From Dongia sedimenti (GTDB taxonomy: Bacteria; Pseudomonadota; Alphaproteobacteria; Dongiales; Dongiaceae): a stretch of 64,000 nt of DNA. The notes below the pieces were generated by a model. The model was not told where the DNA came from and made no database searches. It saw nothing but the letters and a program-made list of their open reading frames with translations. Location of the stretch: positions 62,001 to 126,000 of the forward strand of contig JAUYVI010000004.1 of the NCBI GenBank assembly GCA_030715195.1. The letters are read 5' to 3'. This document shows, one piece after another, positions 25,798-36,830 of the stretch (positions within the stretch are counted from its first letter, which is position 1; every line of letters starts with the position of its first letter). The position numbers were made by a program, and so were the translations under genes.

Positions 25798-28700
25798 TCA
25801 GTGCTCCACGGCCCGACCGAGCGATTTCGCCAGGATCAGGTAGAGCTTGCCGACATCGGCGGTGATGAAGGCGGCGGAGAGGACGGATTCGGGGTCGACC
25901 TGCTGCGACTGACCGAGCAGGGTCTCGAATTTCGACACATAGCGGTCGACCTGGTCGCGGAACCGCTCATCGCGCTGATAGCGCTGCTCCAGCGCCGGGA
26001 CCACGTAGGAGTCCTTCGATTTGAACAGGCGCCGGGCGAAGATCGAGCGGTCGCCCTCGCGATAGCGTTTCCAGACCTCGTCGGGGATCTCGCTGTCCAG
26101 CAGTTCGTGGATGTCGAGGGCGATCCCGTTCAATTCGCCGATCATGCTGGTCGCCGCTTTCAGGAAGGCGTCGCGGCTGATCACGGTCTGGGTCTTCTGC
26201 AGCTGGCCGATCCGCTCGACCGCGGCGGCGGAGGCGGTGTTCAATTCCGCGCTCTGCACCCGGAACTTCTCGGTGAGCTCGGTCGCCTTGCTGTTGGCGC
26301 TTTCGAGCAGCTTGGTCAGCTTCTCGGCCTGCTGCTCGAAGCCCTGGCCGATGCCGCCGGCCCGCGCCACGGCGCGGATCGAGGTGTCGGTCATCTCGCG
26401 GATCCGGCGATCGACATCGGCGGTGATCAGCGTCAGCTGGCGATTGAGCTCCTGGGTGGCGTTCTGGACCGAGGCCAGCTGCACCTCCATGATCTTGCCC
26501 ATCTCCGCGGTGTCCTCGCGGGCCGCCGCGGTGCTCTGGCGCGCGTTGGCGGCGACGCTGGCGACCTCCTGGGCATGGGTCTGCAGCTGCGCCCGGACGC
26601 TCTGCGCCAGTGAGGCGACCTGGGTCGAGATCTCGGTCAGCTCGCGCACCTGCTCATCGACCGCGAGCTTGACGCCCGAGATCTGCAGCGCGGTCCGGCG
26701 CGACACCTCCGCCAGCGCCTCGCCGCCCTCGCGGAACGACTTGATCACCTGCTCGGCCTGATTGGCGCTTTCGGTCGTGGTCCGGCGCAGCAGGTCGGCG
26801 ATGCTGGAAAGCCCCTGGCCGAGGGCGACGATCTCCTGCTCGCCATGCTTGCCGGCCTTGTCCACCAGGCCCATGCGGTTCTCGAGCGCCGCGGTCAGCT
26901 CCTTCTGGTTCTCGGCGGCCCTGCTCACCATGCTGTGCAGGGTTTCGGCCTGCTGCTGCATGGTCTTGCCGGTCGCGTTCAGGCTCGAGCTTGCGACATC
27001 GGCGGCCTCGCCGAGGCGCTGGGCGTGGACGTGATAGAGCTCGGCCAGCTGGGCCGAGCGTTCGCCGGTCTCGCGCCCCGCCGCGCGCAGCAGTTCGGCC
27101 TGGCGCTCGACGTTCTGGCGCAGCGCCTCGGCGCCGTTGAGCGCGCGCTGAGCGACCGCGTCGAGCTCGGTCACGTGGCGGCGCATGTCGTCCTGCAGCT
27201 GGGCGGCGGCGCTGGACGCATTGCCGGTCACCTGGGCCAGCCCCTCGACCTCGCCGCGCAGCACCGCGCCGATCGCACGGGCTTCGTCGGTCACCTTGTG
27301 CGCGGTCTCGGTCATCTCGCCGATCTGCGTCGCCAGGGCCTCTTTCACCACCTGGGTGGCATTGGCGGTCTGCTCCAGCGCATCGGCGAGGTCGGCATTC
27401 TGCCGCTGCAGGGTCTCGTGCAGCAGGGTGGCGCTCTGCGCCGCGGCGTCGCTGGCCTGGCGGATGCCTTCGGCCTGGGCATGCATCAGCGCGGGCACGC
27501 GCTGCGTCAGGTCCGCGAGATGCGCGATCAGACCCTGGGTCGCCGCTTCGCTGCGCTCGACCAGCGTATCGCCGGCCGCGGTCGCGCGGTGCTGCGCCTC
27601 CTCGCCGGCGGTGACCGCCTGGCGCGCCTGGTCGGCCAGGGCCGCGCGCATCTCTTCGGCGCGCTCGGCGGCGTCCTGTGACGCACCGGCGAGATCGGCC
27701 GCCTGGTTGCGATGGGCGGCCGCCATGCGTTCGCCATGCTCCAGCAACTCGCCCAAAGTCGTTTGGATGGCGCTGGTCTCGGCGCGGATCCGCTCCAGGA
27801 AGCCCTGCGCCGCGTTGGCGCCGGTCGCCGCCAGTGCTTCGGCGTGTTCGCGGGCCTGGTCGCCGAAGCGCTGGGCGCTTTCGGAGACGGTCGCGATCAG
27901 CTTCTCCGCCTGGGCCTGGGCGGCGGCGCCGATCGCCTCGGTCCGTGTGCCGACCGCCTCGGTGGTGCTGGTGAGGTCCGAGGCCAGCTGGCGGAGCAGC
28001 TCGGCCTGGCGGTTGAGCGCCGACTGGAACAGGTCGCCGGCATTGCCGGCCGCCGCGGTCAGGCGCTCGCTTTCGGCGCGGATCGTCTGCTCGGTCGAGT
28101 CCGAGCGCTGGCCGACGGCCTGCGACAGGGTATCGAGGCTCTGGATCTGCGCGTCGATCCGCTGCTTCAGCAGCTCGGCCGCGGCCGCGGCGCGCTCATC
28201 CAGCCGTCCGGTCTCGGCGGCGAAGGTGGCGCGGAAACCGTCGGAGAGCGTGCCGGCGGTCGCCGTCAGGCGCTCGCTTTCGCCGCGCAGCAGCTGGTCG
28301 GTCTCGTCGGCGCGGTTGCTCACGTCGCGCGACAGGTCGGCCAGCGCGGCGATCTCGGCATCGATCCGCTCCTTGAGGAGATTCGCCGAAGCCACGGCGC
28401 GCTCGCCGAGCTTCTCGCTCTCGTCGTGGAAGATGGCGCGGAACTTGTCGCCAGCGCTGCTGGTCGCGGCCTCCATGCGCTCGGCTTCGGCGCGGATCAG
28501 CTGGTCGATCTCGTCGGTGCGGCGGCCGACCGCGGCCGCGACCTCGCCCAGCGAGCGGACCTGCAGCTCGACCCGCTCGCGCAACCGATCGGCGGCGGCA
28601 TTGGCCTGGTCGCCCAGGCGGCCGCCATGGCGATCGATCTCGCTGCGGAGCTCGGCCACGCGCTGGGCGAAACGCGCCAGCAGATCCTCGCTGGCCTGGC

Positions 28701-30987
28701 CCAGTCGCTCGGCCTGGGAGGCGGCTTCCTGCTGCAGGGTAAGGGTGCGCTGGTCGGAGGCCTCGGCCAGGCGCTGCAAGGTCTCCTGCTCGACCGCGAG
28801 TCTTTTCCCGAAGCGCTCGCCCACCACATCGGCGGCGGCGGCGAGGCGCGCGGCCAGGCCATCGACCTGCTCGGCCAGGCCCCGGGCCTGGGCGGCAGCC
28901 GCGTCGTTGACCGATTGCAGGCGGCCCTCATGCAGGTCGATCTCGGCGCGGAAGCGCTGCCCGGCCTCGGTCGCGGCGGCGGCGAGCCGTTCGCCCTGGG
29001 CGCTCGCCACCTGCTCCAGCCCCTCGGTGCGCTCCTTGACCGAGCCGCTGGCATTCTCGATCTCGCGGGCGAGCTCGGCGATCCGGCGGCCGAACAGCTG
29101 CGCCGCGCGCTCGGCGCTGGTGCCGAAGGCCTCGGATTCCGAGCGCATCACGGTCTTGATGTCGTTGTTGTGCTCGATCACCTTGTCGGCGACCGATTTG
29201 GTCAGCGCCTCGACCTCGATGATCATCTCGTTCATCTGGCCGCGGAAATGCTGCGCGCCGATCTCGGCCGCGTGGCTCATGCGCTCGATCTGCACCCGGC
29301 TCGCCTGCTCCAGCGCCGCGCTGTCGGCCTGGGCGCGCTCGGTCGCGTTGCCGATCTGGTCGAGGATGCGGTTCAAGGAATCGATGAAGGTGCCGGAGAG
29401 CCCGCGCACCGCGGTCACCACGCCGTCGCCCTGGTCGCGGATCGCGCGCTGCACGTCGCCGGTCTTGCGCATCATGTCGGCGACGATCGCGGTCGCATTG
29501 GCCGCGGTCATCTCCTGGTGGCGCTTCAGCGCGGCGTTGAACTTCTGCGCCGCCTCTTCCGCCGCCGCGACCATGGCGTCGCGCTGCTGGTCCATGACGC
29601 CGGCCAGGGCGCGGTGCCGCTCCTCGGCCGCCTGCAGCGCCTCGCCCAGCCGGTCGCGCTCGGCGACGGTGGCGTTGGCCAGCACCCGCACGTTGTTGGT
29701 GATCGCATCGCCCAGCGAATCGACATGGCGCGAGAGGATCTGGTCGAAGTCGCGTTGCTTCGCCTCGGTGGCATGCACGACCTCGGCGATCTTGGCGAAC
29801 TCGGCGGTGATCTGCTGGTGCAGGTTGTTGAGGGTGTTCTTCGCGCTGCCGACCAGCGCGCCCGACTGCCGCTCCAGCAGTTCCCGGAGTTCGGCCTCGG
29901 CGGCGGCGATCTGGCCGCGGCTGGCGCTGATCGCGGCCAGGCGCTGCTCCAGCGTCTTCACCAGGGTGTCGGCCTGGGCATTGGCTTCTTCCAGCCGGTT
30001 GCGCGCGCTGCGCTGCAAGGCCGCCTCGTGCTCGGCGGAGGCGCGCTGCGCCGCCTCGATCCGCTCGGAGAAGCGGCTGGTCAGGCCGTCGGCCACCTCG
30101 CCCATCTTGGCGCTGACCTGCTCGGCGGCGCTGCCGAACAACCCGCTCAGGCGCTCGGTCGCGTCCATCATCTGCTGGGCCTGGCGGCGCTGGCCCTCGG
30201 CCGCGGCGTCGATGCGCTTCACGATGCCGTCCGACGCATTCTCGAAATCCGCGGCGGATTGCTGGGCCTCGTTGCGCAGGCCTTCGATCTGGCGCTCGAT
30301 CGCCGCCTTGACCACGCCGCCATGCTCCAGGATGCGGTCCACCACCGCTTCCATCTCAGGCTGCTTGGCCGAGAAGGCGTCGGCGACATGGCGCGCCGCA
30401 TCCTCCGCGGCGTTCTGGATGGCCTTGGCCTGGTCGGCGGCGACATCGACCAGCAGGTCCTTCTGCTGGGTGACGGTCTTGGCGAGATCGCCGAGGTTGA
30501 GGCGCTGCTGGGCGAGCCGGACGTCGATCGCCGCCGCTTCCGCCTCGGCCGCCTTGGCGGCGCTTTCCAGCTCGACGGTCTGGTCCTTGAACTGCTTGCG
30601 GATGCGGTCCACGACTTCGGCGGCCTGGGCGCTGGCGCGCTCCAGCTCGGCGGATTGCTGTTTCAGCGCGCCGGCCAGGTCGTTGACCCGCTGGGTCGCG
30701 TGGTTGTCGGAGATGGTCAGGCGCTCGAGCTGGGTGTTGATGCGGTCAGTCTGGCGGGCGAGCTCGCGGCCGCGAGTCCAATAGGCGATCAGCACCCAGA
30801 TCAGCACCGGCGGCAGGAACAGCGCGAAGACGATCGAGGCGACCTGGTCTGGCGGCAGGATGGCCAGCGTCTCCAGTCCGAGCGAGGTCGAGATGTAGAA
30901 GCCATAGAGCGCCACCCAGGCGAGGCTGGCCGCGCCGCCGGCGATGGCGGCGATCCGATGCATGCGATCGTTGCTGTTCATGAGCAT
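25798..30987 (-). CDS. Giant membrane-anchored coiled-coil protein
   Basis: About 1729 residues from ATG 30987 (ATG 30981 and an upstream TTG at 31011 are alternatives). Two hydrophobic helices lie at about 12-35 and 50-70. The next 1450 residues are almost uninterrupted Ala/Glu/Gln/Arg-rich coiled coil with internal repeats. The C-terminal ~130 residues look globular (FLKAATSMIGELNGIALDIH, then PDEVWKRYREGDRSIFARRL). No enzymatic motif or chemoreceptor hairpin was found. The architecture recalls polarity and envelope scaffolds of alphaproteobacteria such as TipN, but that is architecture, not demonstrated homology. It lies between scpA and the Atm1/meaB pair on the same strand. It is probably a structural or spatial organiser; function unknown. 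Confidence 0.85.
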   Translation of the reverse strand: MLMNSNDRMHRIAAIAGGAASLAWVALYGFYISTSLGLETLAILPPDQVASIVFALFLPPVLIWVLIAYWTRGRELARQTDRINTQLERLTISDNHATQRVNDLAGALKQQSAELERASAQAAEVVDRIRKQFKDQTVELESAAKAAEAEAAAIDVRLAQQRLNLGDLAKTVTQQKDLLVDVAADQAKAIQNAAEDAARHVADAFSAKQPEMEAVVDRILEHGGVVKAAIERQIEGLRNEAQQSAADFENASDGIVKRIDAAAEGQRRQAQQMMDATERLSGLFGSAAEQVSAKMGEVADGLTSRFSERIEAAQRASAEHEAALQRSARNRLEEANAQADTLVKTLEQRLAAISASRGQIAAAEAELRELLERQSGALVGSAKNTLNNLHQQITAEFAKIAEVVHATEAKQRDFDQILSRHVDSLGDAITNNVRVLANATVAERDRLGEALQAAEERHRALAGVMDQQRDAMVAAAEEAAQKFNAALKRHQEMTAANATAIVADMMRKTGDVQRAIRDQGDGVVTAVRGLSGTFIDSLNRILDQIGNATERAQADSAALEQASRVQIERMSHAAEIGAQHFRGQMNEMIIEVEALTKSVADKVIEHNNDIKTVMRSESEAFGTSAERAAQLFGRRIAELAREIENASGSVKERTEGLEQVASAQGERLAAAATEAGQRFRAEIDLHEGRLQSVNDAAAAQARGLAEQVDGLAARLAAAADVVGERFGKRLAVEQETLQRLAEASDQRTLTLQQEAASQAERLGQASEDLLARFAQRVAELRSEIDRHGGRLGDQANAAADRLRERVELQVRSLGEVAAAVGRRTDEIDQLIRAEAERMEAATSSAGDKFRAIFHDESEKLGERAVASANLLKERIDAEIAALADLSRDVSNRADETDQLLRGESERLTATAGTLSDGFRATFAAETGRLDERAAAAAELLKQRIDAQIQSLDTLSQAVGQRSDSTEQTIRAESERLTAAAGNAGDLFQSALNRQAELLRQLASDLTSTTEAVGTRTEAIGAAAQAQAEKLIATVSESAQRFGDQAREHAEALAATGANAAQGFLERIRAETSAIQTTLGELLEHGERMAAAHRNQAADLAGASQDAAERAEEMRAALADQARQAVTAGEEAQHRATAAGDTLVERSEAATQGLIAHLADLTQRVPALMHAQAEGIRQASDAAAQSATLLHETLQRQNADLADALEQTANATQVVKEALATQIGEMTETAHKVTDEARAIGAVLRGEVEGLAQVTGNASSAAAQLQDDMRRHVTELDAVAQRALNGAEALRQNVERQAELLRAAGRETGERSAQLAELYHVHAQRLGEAADVASSSLNATGKTMQQQAETLHSMVSRAAENQKELTAALENRMGLVDKAGKHGEQEIVALGQGLSSIADLLRRTTTESANQAEQVIKSFREGGEALAEVSRRTALQISGVKLAVDEQVRELTEISTQVASLAQSVRAQLQTHAQEVASVAANARQSTAAAREDTAEMGKIMEVQLASVQNATQELNRQLTLITADVDRRIREMTDTSIRAVARAGGIGQGFEQQAEKLTKLLESANSKATELTEKFRVQSAELNTASAAAVERIGQLQKTQTVISRDAFLKAATSMIGELNGIALDIHELLDSEIPDEVWKRYREGDRSIFARRLFKSKDSYVVPALEQRYQRDERFRDQVDRYVSKFETLLGQSQQVDPESVLSAAFITADVGKLYLILAKSLGRAVEH
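27946..28521 (-). repeat. 207-bp (69-residue) tandem repeats inside the giant gene
   Basis: Units begin at 28521 (RTDEIDQLIRAEAERMEAAT), 28314 (RADETDQLLRGESERLTATA) and 28107 (RSDSTEQTIRAESERLTAAA). The first two are exactly 69 codons long and the third is shortened to about 54. The flanks hold more divergent copies. The constant register suggests growth of the coiled coil by unit duplication. Confidence 0.75.
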
Positions 30988-31120
30988 GAGCCTAGACCCG
31001 GTGCCTCCCAAAAGAACTCTTGGAGTCTTATTGGCGCGTCAGCACGCGATTGTCGACGTTCATGACGCGCAGGCTCAAGGAACGTCGCCTGTCCGATTCA
31101 GATCCTGACCGATCCGGCCC

Positions 31121-33274
<2,154 letters not shown>

Positions 33275-33290
33275 TCGCCGCGCCCATCTC

Positions 33291-33316
33291 CCGTTTTTCC
33301 GCGCTGCAAAACGGGT
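33291..33316. promoter_or_regulatory. Inverted repeat 17 bp upstream of scpA
   Basis: CCCGTTTT (33291-33298) and AAAACGGG (33309-33316) are perfect 8-bp arms around a 10-base spacer, immediately before the mutase start codon. It could be an operator or a leader hairpin. No T-tract follows, so a terminator for the upstream gene is less likely. Confidence 0.4.
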
Positions 33317-33386
33317 GAACGATAACAGAGCGTCCGGCGGGAAGTCCAGGAAGCGGAACTAGACCTTAAGGCCTGACAAGAAAGGC

Positions 33387-33746
33387 TTATTGCCCGTACA
33401 TCGTGTAGTCCTTGACCTCGTAGGGGACCAGGGTGTTGCGGTCCTCGGCGAAGATCAGGCAGGGCGTTCCGGCGCTGAACTGCTCGCAGCGCTTCAAGGC
33501 GCTGGCCTTCAGCTGGTCGTCGGGCGGGCAGGAGCCCTTGGTGCAGCCGGACTGGCCCCAGATCTGCCCGTCCTTGGACATGGCGAAGAAGCCATGGCGC
33601 TGGTCGGTCGCACTGGCCAGATACTGCTGATAGCCCTGCCACGCCGGCTTGGTGACCTGGATCTTGGCATCCTCGGCCCAGGCGGCTTGCAGGAGCGCCG
33701 GGCTGCCGAGCAGCAGCGCGGCGGCGGCGATTGCGATCGGCTTCAT
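33387..33746 (-). CDS. Small secreted protein, paralogue of the upstream lipoprotein
   Basis: A 119-residue protein with a signal peptide (MKPIAIAAAALLLGSPALLQ, predicted cleavage near AWA-ED at about 25). The mature part has four cysteines: SGCTKGSCPPDD, ALKRCEQ and GTPCLIFAEDR. It shares a pattern with the upstream lipoprotein: W..YQ.YL, G.(F/Y)A...DG, paired Cys, A...C and G..CLIFA.D. The domain looks like a small disulfide-stabilised periplasmic fold; no function is known to me. Its ATG overlaps the upstream stop (ATGA at 33743-33746), so the pair is co-translated. Confidence 0.75.
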   Translation of the reverse strand: MKPIAIAAAALLLGSPALLQAAWAEDAKIQVTKPAWQGYQQYLASATDQRHGFFAMSKDGQIWGQSGCTKGSCPPDDQLKASALKRCEQFSAGTPCLIFAEDRNTLVPYEVKDYTMYGQ

Positions 33747-34198
33747 GGCGCGATCTGGTAGCGCACTTGCGGGTGGTTGTCCTTGGCGAAGATCAGGCAG
33801 GTCTTGCCGGGATTCGACTCCTGGCACTGCTTCATCGCGGCGGCCTTGCCGTCATAGCTCATCCCGCAGAGCGCGTCGCTGCAGGACCAGCTGGCCCCGC
33901 CCACGCCGTCCTCGGTGATCGCGTAATAGCCGTTGCCGATCCGCCCGACCCGGGAGAGATAGAGCTGATAGTCGTCCCAGATGCCCTTGTTGATGCTGAA
34001 CACCTGGGTCGACGGCGTCAGGCTGGACGTGTCGGCGGCCGGCGGCTCCGGAATGGTCGAGATGCGCGTGTTGTCGCCGGGATTGGCGCCCGGACCGCCG
34101 GTCGCCATCTTGTTGCCATTGCCGCCGCAGGCCGCGATGGCCCCGGCGACCAAAGCCAGGACCAGAACCCTGGAAACCGTGCCCTTGCTGAGACGCAT
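33743..34198 (-). CDS. Small lipoprotein, first of a paralogous pair
   Basis: A 151-residue lipoprotein: MRLSKGTVSRVLVLALVAGA then a lipobox ending in Cys24 (IAAC), so it is probably anchored in a membrane facing the periplasm. A Gly/Asn/Pro-rich linker (about 25-60) leads to a ~90-residue domain, YQLYLSRVGRIGNGYYAITE onward, with WSCSDALCGMSYDG and PGKTCLIFAKDN. This is the same domain as in the next gene. The two arose by tandem duplication, and only this copy keeps a lipid anchor. No neighbour reveals the role. Confidence 0.75.
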   Translation of the reverse strand: MRLSKGTVSRVLVLALVAGAIAACGGNGNKMATGGPGANPGDNTRISTIPEPPAADTSSLTPSTQVFSINKGIWDDYQLYLSRVGRIGNGYYAITEDGVGGASWSCSDALCGMSYDGKAAAMKQCQESNPGKTCLIFAKDNHPQVRYQIAP

Positions 34199-34340
34199 GC
34201 TTCACTCCCCTTGTGTTCGAACCTGATCCGCCAATGTCCGGCGTGATCCGAAGGTTCCGGCCGCGCCCGCTTGCTTGACATCCCCGGTCGCGGTCGACAG
34301 CGTGGCGGGGAATTTACCCATCACCCGCATCCGAGTCGAG

Positions 34341-36005
34341 ATGGGGAGTCCATTGCGCGAGACCGAGCCTGCCCTGATCGCCGCTTGCCGGGCTCTGATC
34401 GGCCGCGAAACCGCGCTTTCTCCGGCCGAAACGGCGGTCACGACGGGCATCGCGCCCGAACCGGATCGCGCCATTCTTGCGACGTTGCGCCGGGAAATCG
34501 GATCCGGCGGCGATCCGCTCGGCGCAGCCTTCGCCCGAATCCGCGCCGCGAAGGCGCGGCGCGCGCTCGGCGCCACCTACACGCCGCGCGAGATCGTGAC
34601 CGCCATGCTGGCCTGGAGCGCGCGCCGGAGCGGCGCGATCCCGGATCGCATCGTCGATCCCGGCGCCGGCTCCGGTCGATTCCTGCTGGCCGCGGCCGCG
34701 CGCTTTCCCGAGGCGGCGCTCGTCGGCATCGAGATCGATCCGGTCGCGGCGCTCGTGCTGCGCGCCAATCTCAGCACCCGCGGGCTGATGCGCCGGGCCA
34801 CGGTGCTGGTCGGCGACTATCGCGCCACGCCGGTGCCGTCGATCGCCGGCCGGACGCTGTTCATCGGCAATCCGCCGTATCTCCGCCATCACGGTATCGC
34901 GCCGGAATGGAAAGACTGGTACGCGGCGACGGCACGGCGCTTCGGCGTCCAGGCCAGCCGGCTCGCCGGATTGCATCTACACTTCTTCCTGCGCACGCTC
35001 GAGCTCGCCAAGGCGGGCGATCTCGGCTGCTTCGTCACCGCGGCCGAATGGCTGGACGTCAATTACGGATCCGCCTTGCGCCAGCTGCTGGCGACCAGGC
35101 TCGGCGTCACCGCCTTGCATCGGCTCGATCCGAAGGCGCTGCCCTTCGCCGATGCGGTCACCACCGGCGTCATCACCGGCTTCGAGATCGGCGCCGCGCC
35201 GGAGCCGGTGCGGATCGATCACGTGTCCTCGGTCGCGGCTCTCGCCGATCTCAGCGGCGGCGCGGATGTGCCGCGCGCGACGCTTGCCGCCGCGCCGCGC
35301 TGGACCCTGATCGCCCGGCCGGCGAAGGCCGTGCCGCCGGGTTGGGTCGAGCTCGGCGAGATCTGCCGCGTGCATCGCGGCCAGGTGACCGGCGGCAATG
35401 CGGTCTGGATTGCCGGTCCGCACGGCGCCGACCTGCCGCCGCAATTCCTCTTTCCTGCGATCACCAAGGCGCGCGAATTGCTCGCGGGCGAGGTGCTGCG
35501 CGACCCTAAGCACCTGCGCCGGGTGATCGATCTGCCGCGCGATCTCGACGAAGTGCCGGTGCGCGATGCGGTCGATCGCTTCCTCGCCTGGGCCCGCGCG
35601 CAGGGTGCGGATCGCAGTTACATCGCGCGTCATCGCAAGGCCTGGTGGTCGGTGGACTTGAAGGCGCCGGCGCCGATCCTCTGCACCTACATGGCGCGCC
35701 GCCCGCCGGCCTTCGTGCGCAACCTCTGCGGCGCCCGGCACATCAACATCGCCCACGGCCTTTATCCGCGCGCGCCGCTCGATGACGCGGTGCTCGACGC
35801 GCTGGCCGCCTTCCTGCGCGAGAACGTCGCGCAAACGGCAGGACGCACCTATGCCGGCGGCCTCACCAAGTTCGAGCCGAAGGAACTGGAGCGGATCGCG
35901 GTGCCGCGCCTGGAAGAACTTGCCGCCGGTTGTGTCGAGAGCAGGATCACATCGTCGCCATTGTCGGTCCAGATCCGCGTTCGCCTGCCGGGCACGTTAT
36001 TCTGA
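34341..36005 (+). CDS. Solitary N6-adenine DNA methyltransferase (M.TaqI/Eco57I-like)
   Basis: About 554 residues from ATG 34341; an in-frame TTG at 34275 would extend it by 22 residues. Motif X-like ALGATYTPREIVTAML (77-90) precedes motif I VDPGAGSGRFL (105-115, SAM binding), then VGIEIDPVAALVL and catalytic motif IV GNPPYLR (176-182). The arrangement is that of gamma-class adenine methyltransferases of type IIG systems. The C-terminal ~300 residues should hold the target-recognition domain. No nuclease motif is seen and no restriction gene is adjacent, so it is either an orphan methyltransferase or a remnant. A ParE-type toxin gene overlaps its 3' end on the other strand. Confidence 0.85.
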   Translation: MGSPLRETEPALIAACRALIGRETALSPAETAVTTGIAPEPDRAILATLRREIGSGGDPLGAAFARIRAAKARRALGATYTPREIVTAMLAWSARRSGAIPDRIVDPGAGSGRFLLAAAARFPEAALVGIEIDPVAALVLRANLSTRGLMRRATVLVGDYRATPVPSIAGRTLFIGNPPYLRHHGIAPEWKDWYAATARRFGVQASRLAGLHLHFFLRTLELAKAGDLGCFVTAAEWLDVNYGSALRQLLATRLGVTALHRLDPKALPFADAVTTGVITGFEIGAAPEPVRIDHVSSVAALADLSGGADVPRATLAAAPRWTLIARPAKAVPPGWVELGEICRVHRGQVTGGNAVWIAGPHGADLPPQFLFPAITKARELLAGEVLRDPKHLRRVIDLPRDLDEVPVRDAVDRFLAWARAQGADRSYIARHRKAWWSVDLKAPAPILCTYMARRPPAFVRNLCGARHINIAHGLYPRAPLDDAVLDALAAFLRENVAQTAGRTYAGGLTKFEPKELERIAVPRLEELAAGCVESRITSSPLSVQIRVRLPGTLF

Positions 36006-36308
36006 CTTCCACGGCTGCTGATCCCTCCTTGTCAGGTCGCGATGTCCATGCACGATCGCAACGATGAGGACGCGTTCTGGAGTTTCGGGCCGATAGATGA
36101 TTCTGTAGCTGCCAAAAATCAGCTCTCGCACGTTCTCCATTTCCGATTCAGGGACGTGCCGGCCGCTTTCCGGAAATTGAGCGAGGCGCTCAACGGCGGC
36201 GATCAGCTTCTCGACAAACTGCTGTGCGGCGACCGGTGAATCTTGGGCGATGTAGGTCTGGATGTCACGTAGGCCGTCACGAGCCGGCTCTGACCAATCA
36301 ATCCGCAT
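35997..36308 (-). CDS. RelE/ParE-family toxin
   Basis: A 103-residue toxin of the ParE/RelE superfamily: MRIDWSEPARDGLRDIQTYI, AAQQFVEKLIAAVERLAQFP, then ESGRHVPE, RELIFGSYRIIYR and VLIVAIVHGHRDL. The GxYRIIYR-x-HGxR pattern and lack of a RelE catalytic Lys/Arg cluster fit ParE-like gyrase toxins better than ribonucleases. It is second in a two-gene operon and overlaps its antitoxin by 11 bp. Its 3' end overlaps the methyltransferase 3' end by 9 bp. Confidence 0.88.
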   Translation of the reverse strand: MRIDWSEPARDGLRDIQTYIAQDSPVAAQQFVEKLIAAVERLAQFPESGRHVPESEMENVRELIFGSYRIIYRPETPERVLIVAIVHGHRDLTRRDQQPWKSE

Positions 36309-36495
36309 TGCCCAGCAGCTGACGCTTCACCTCTTCGTGTGAAATGACGCGTCCTTCGGCGACGGCTTTCAACCCAAGCTCGACTTTCTGCTTCACATAG
36401 AGTTCGTACATGATCCGATCCCAGTCTGCGTCTTCCGGGAGTCGAGCGAGCGTCTCTTGCGCGGATTTCTTAGCGCTGTGCGGCATGGCGTTCAA
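36298..36495 (-). CDS. Antitoxin of the ParE-type pair
   Basis: A 65-residue acidic protein (an ATG at 36486 is an alternative start): ETLARLPEDADWDRIMYELY then VKQKVELGLKAVAEGRVISH and EEVKRQLL. The C-terminal segment (GLKAVAEGRVISHEEV) is the standard toxin-binding tail of ParD/RelB-like antitoxins. It precedes and overlaps the toxin gene by 11 bp, the usual order. It probably represses its own promoter in the 36496-36690 stretch; no operator was identified. Confidence 0.85.
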   Translation of the reverse strand: MNAMPHSAKKSAQETLARLPEDADWDRIMYELYVKQKVELGLKAVAEGRVISHEEVKRQLLGNAD

Positions 36496-36830
36496 AGCTC
36501 ACTTCGAAGCGATGGTGCAATGATGGGCGCGTGACGGACCCAAATCAAGTCCCACCCCGATTGCGGGATGCGAGGTCTGAATTCTGAATCGGCGGGCACG
36601 CTCCGCGCGACTGAAATTGCGCGGGAATGCAAAATGCAGTATAGTTCATTCTGTACGGACTGATCGAAACAGCACCGCCTCCGTCGGTGGATGCCGCGCG
36701 ATCGATCCCGCAAATTCAAAGTCGCAAGAGCAACGGTCAGTGCCTGCATCCTTCACGGCGCGGGGGTCTTGGTCGCAGGTTCTCTCCGCAACTTGGACAG
36801 GGCTTTCACGGGATCGAGAACGGCGCCGGC

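Noticed and set aside
27185-30784. 1199-residue plus-strand open frame (and another of 1117 residues at 27712-31065)
   Set aside because: Antisense to the giant coiled-coil gene. GC-rich codon bias of the true frame keeps the opposite frames free of stops; translations are Ser/Arg/Ala low-complexity with no family signature.
34275-34340. TTG start of the methyltransferase at 34275
   Set aside because: No ribosome site precedes it and the added 22 residues resemble no family N-terminus; ATG 34341 preferred, though not certain.
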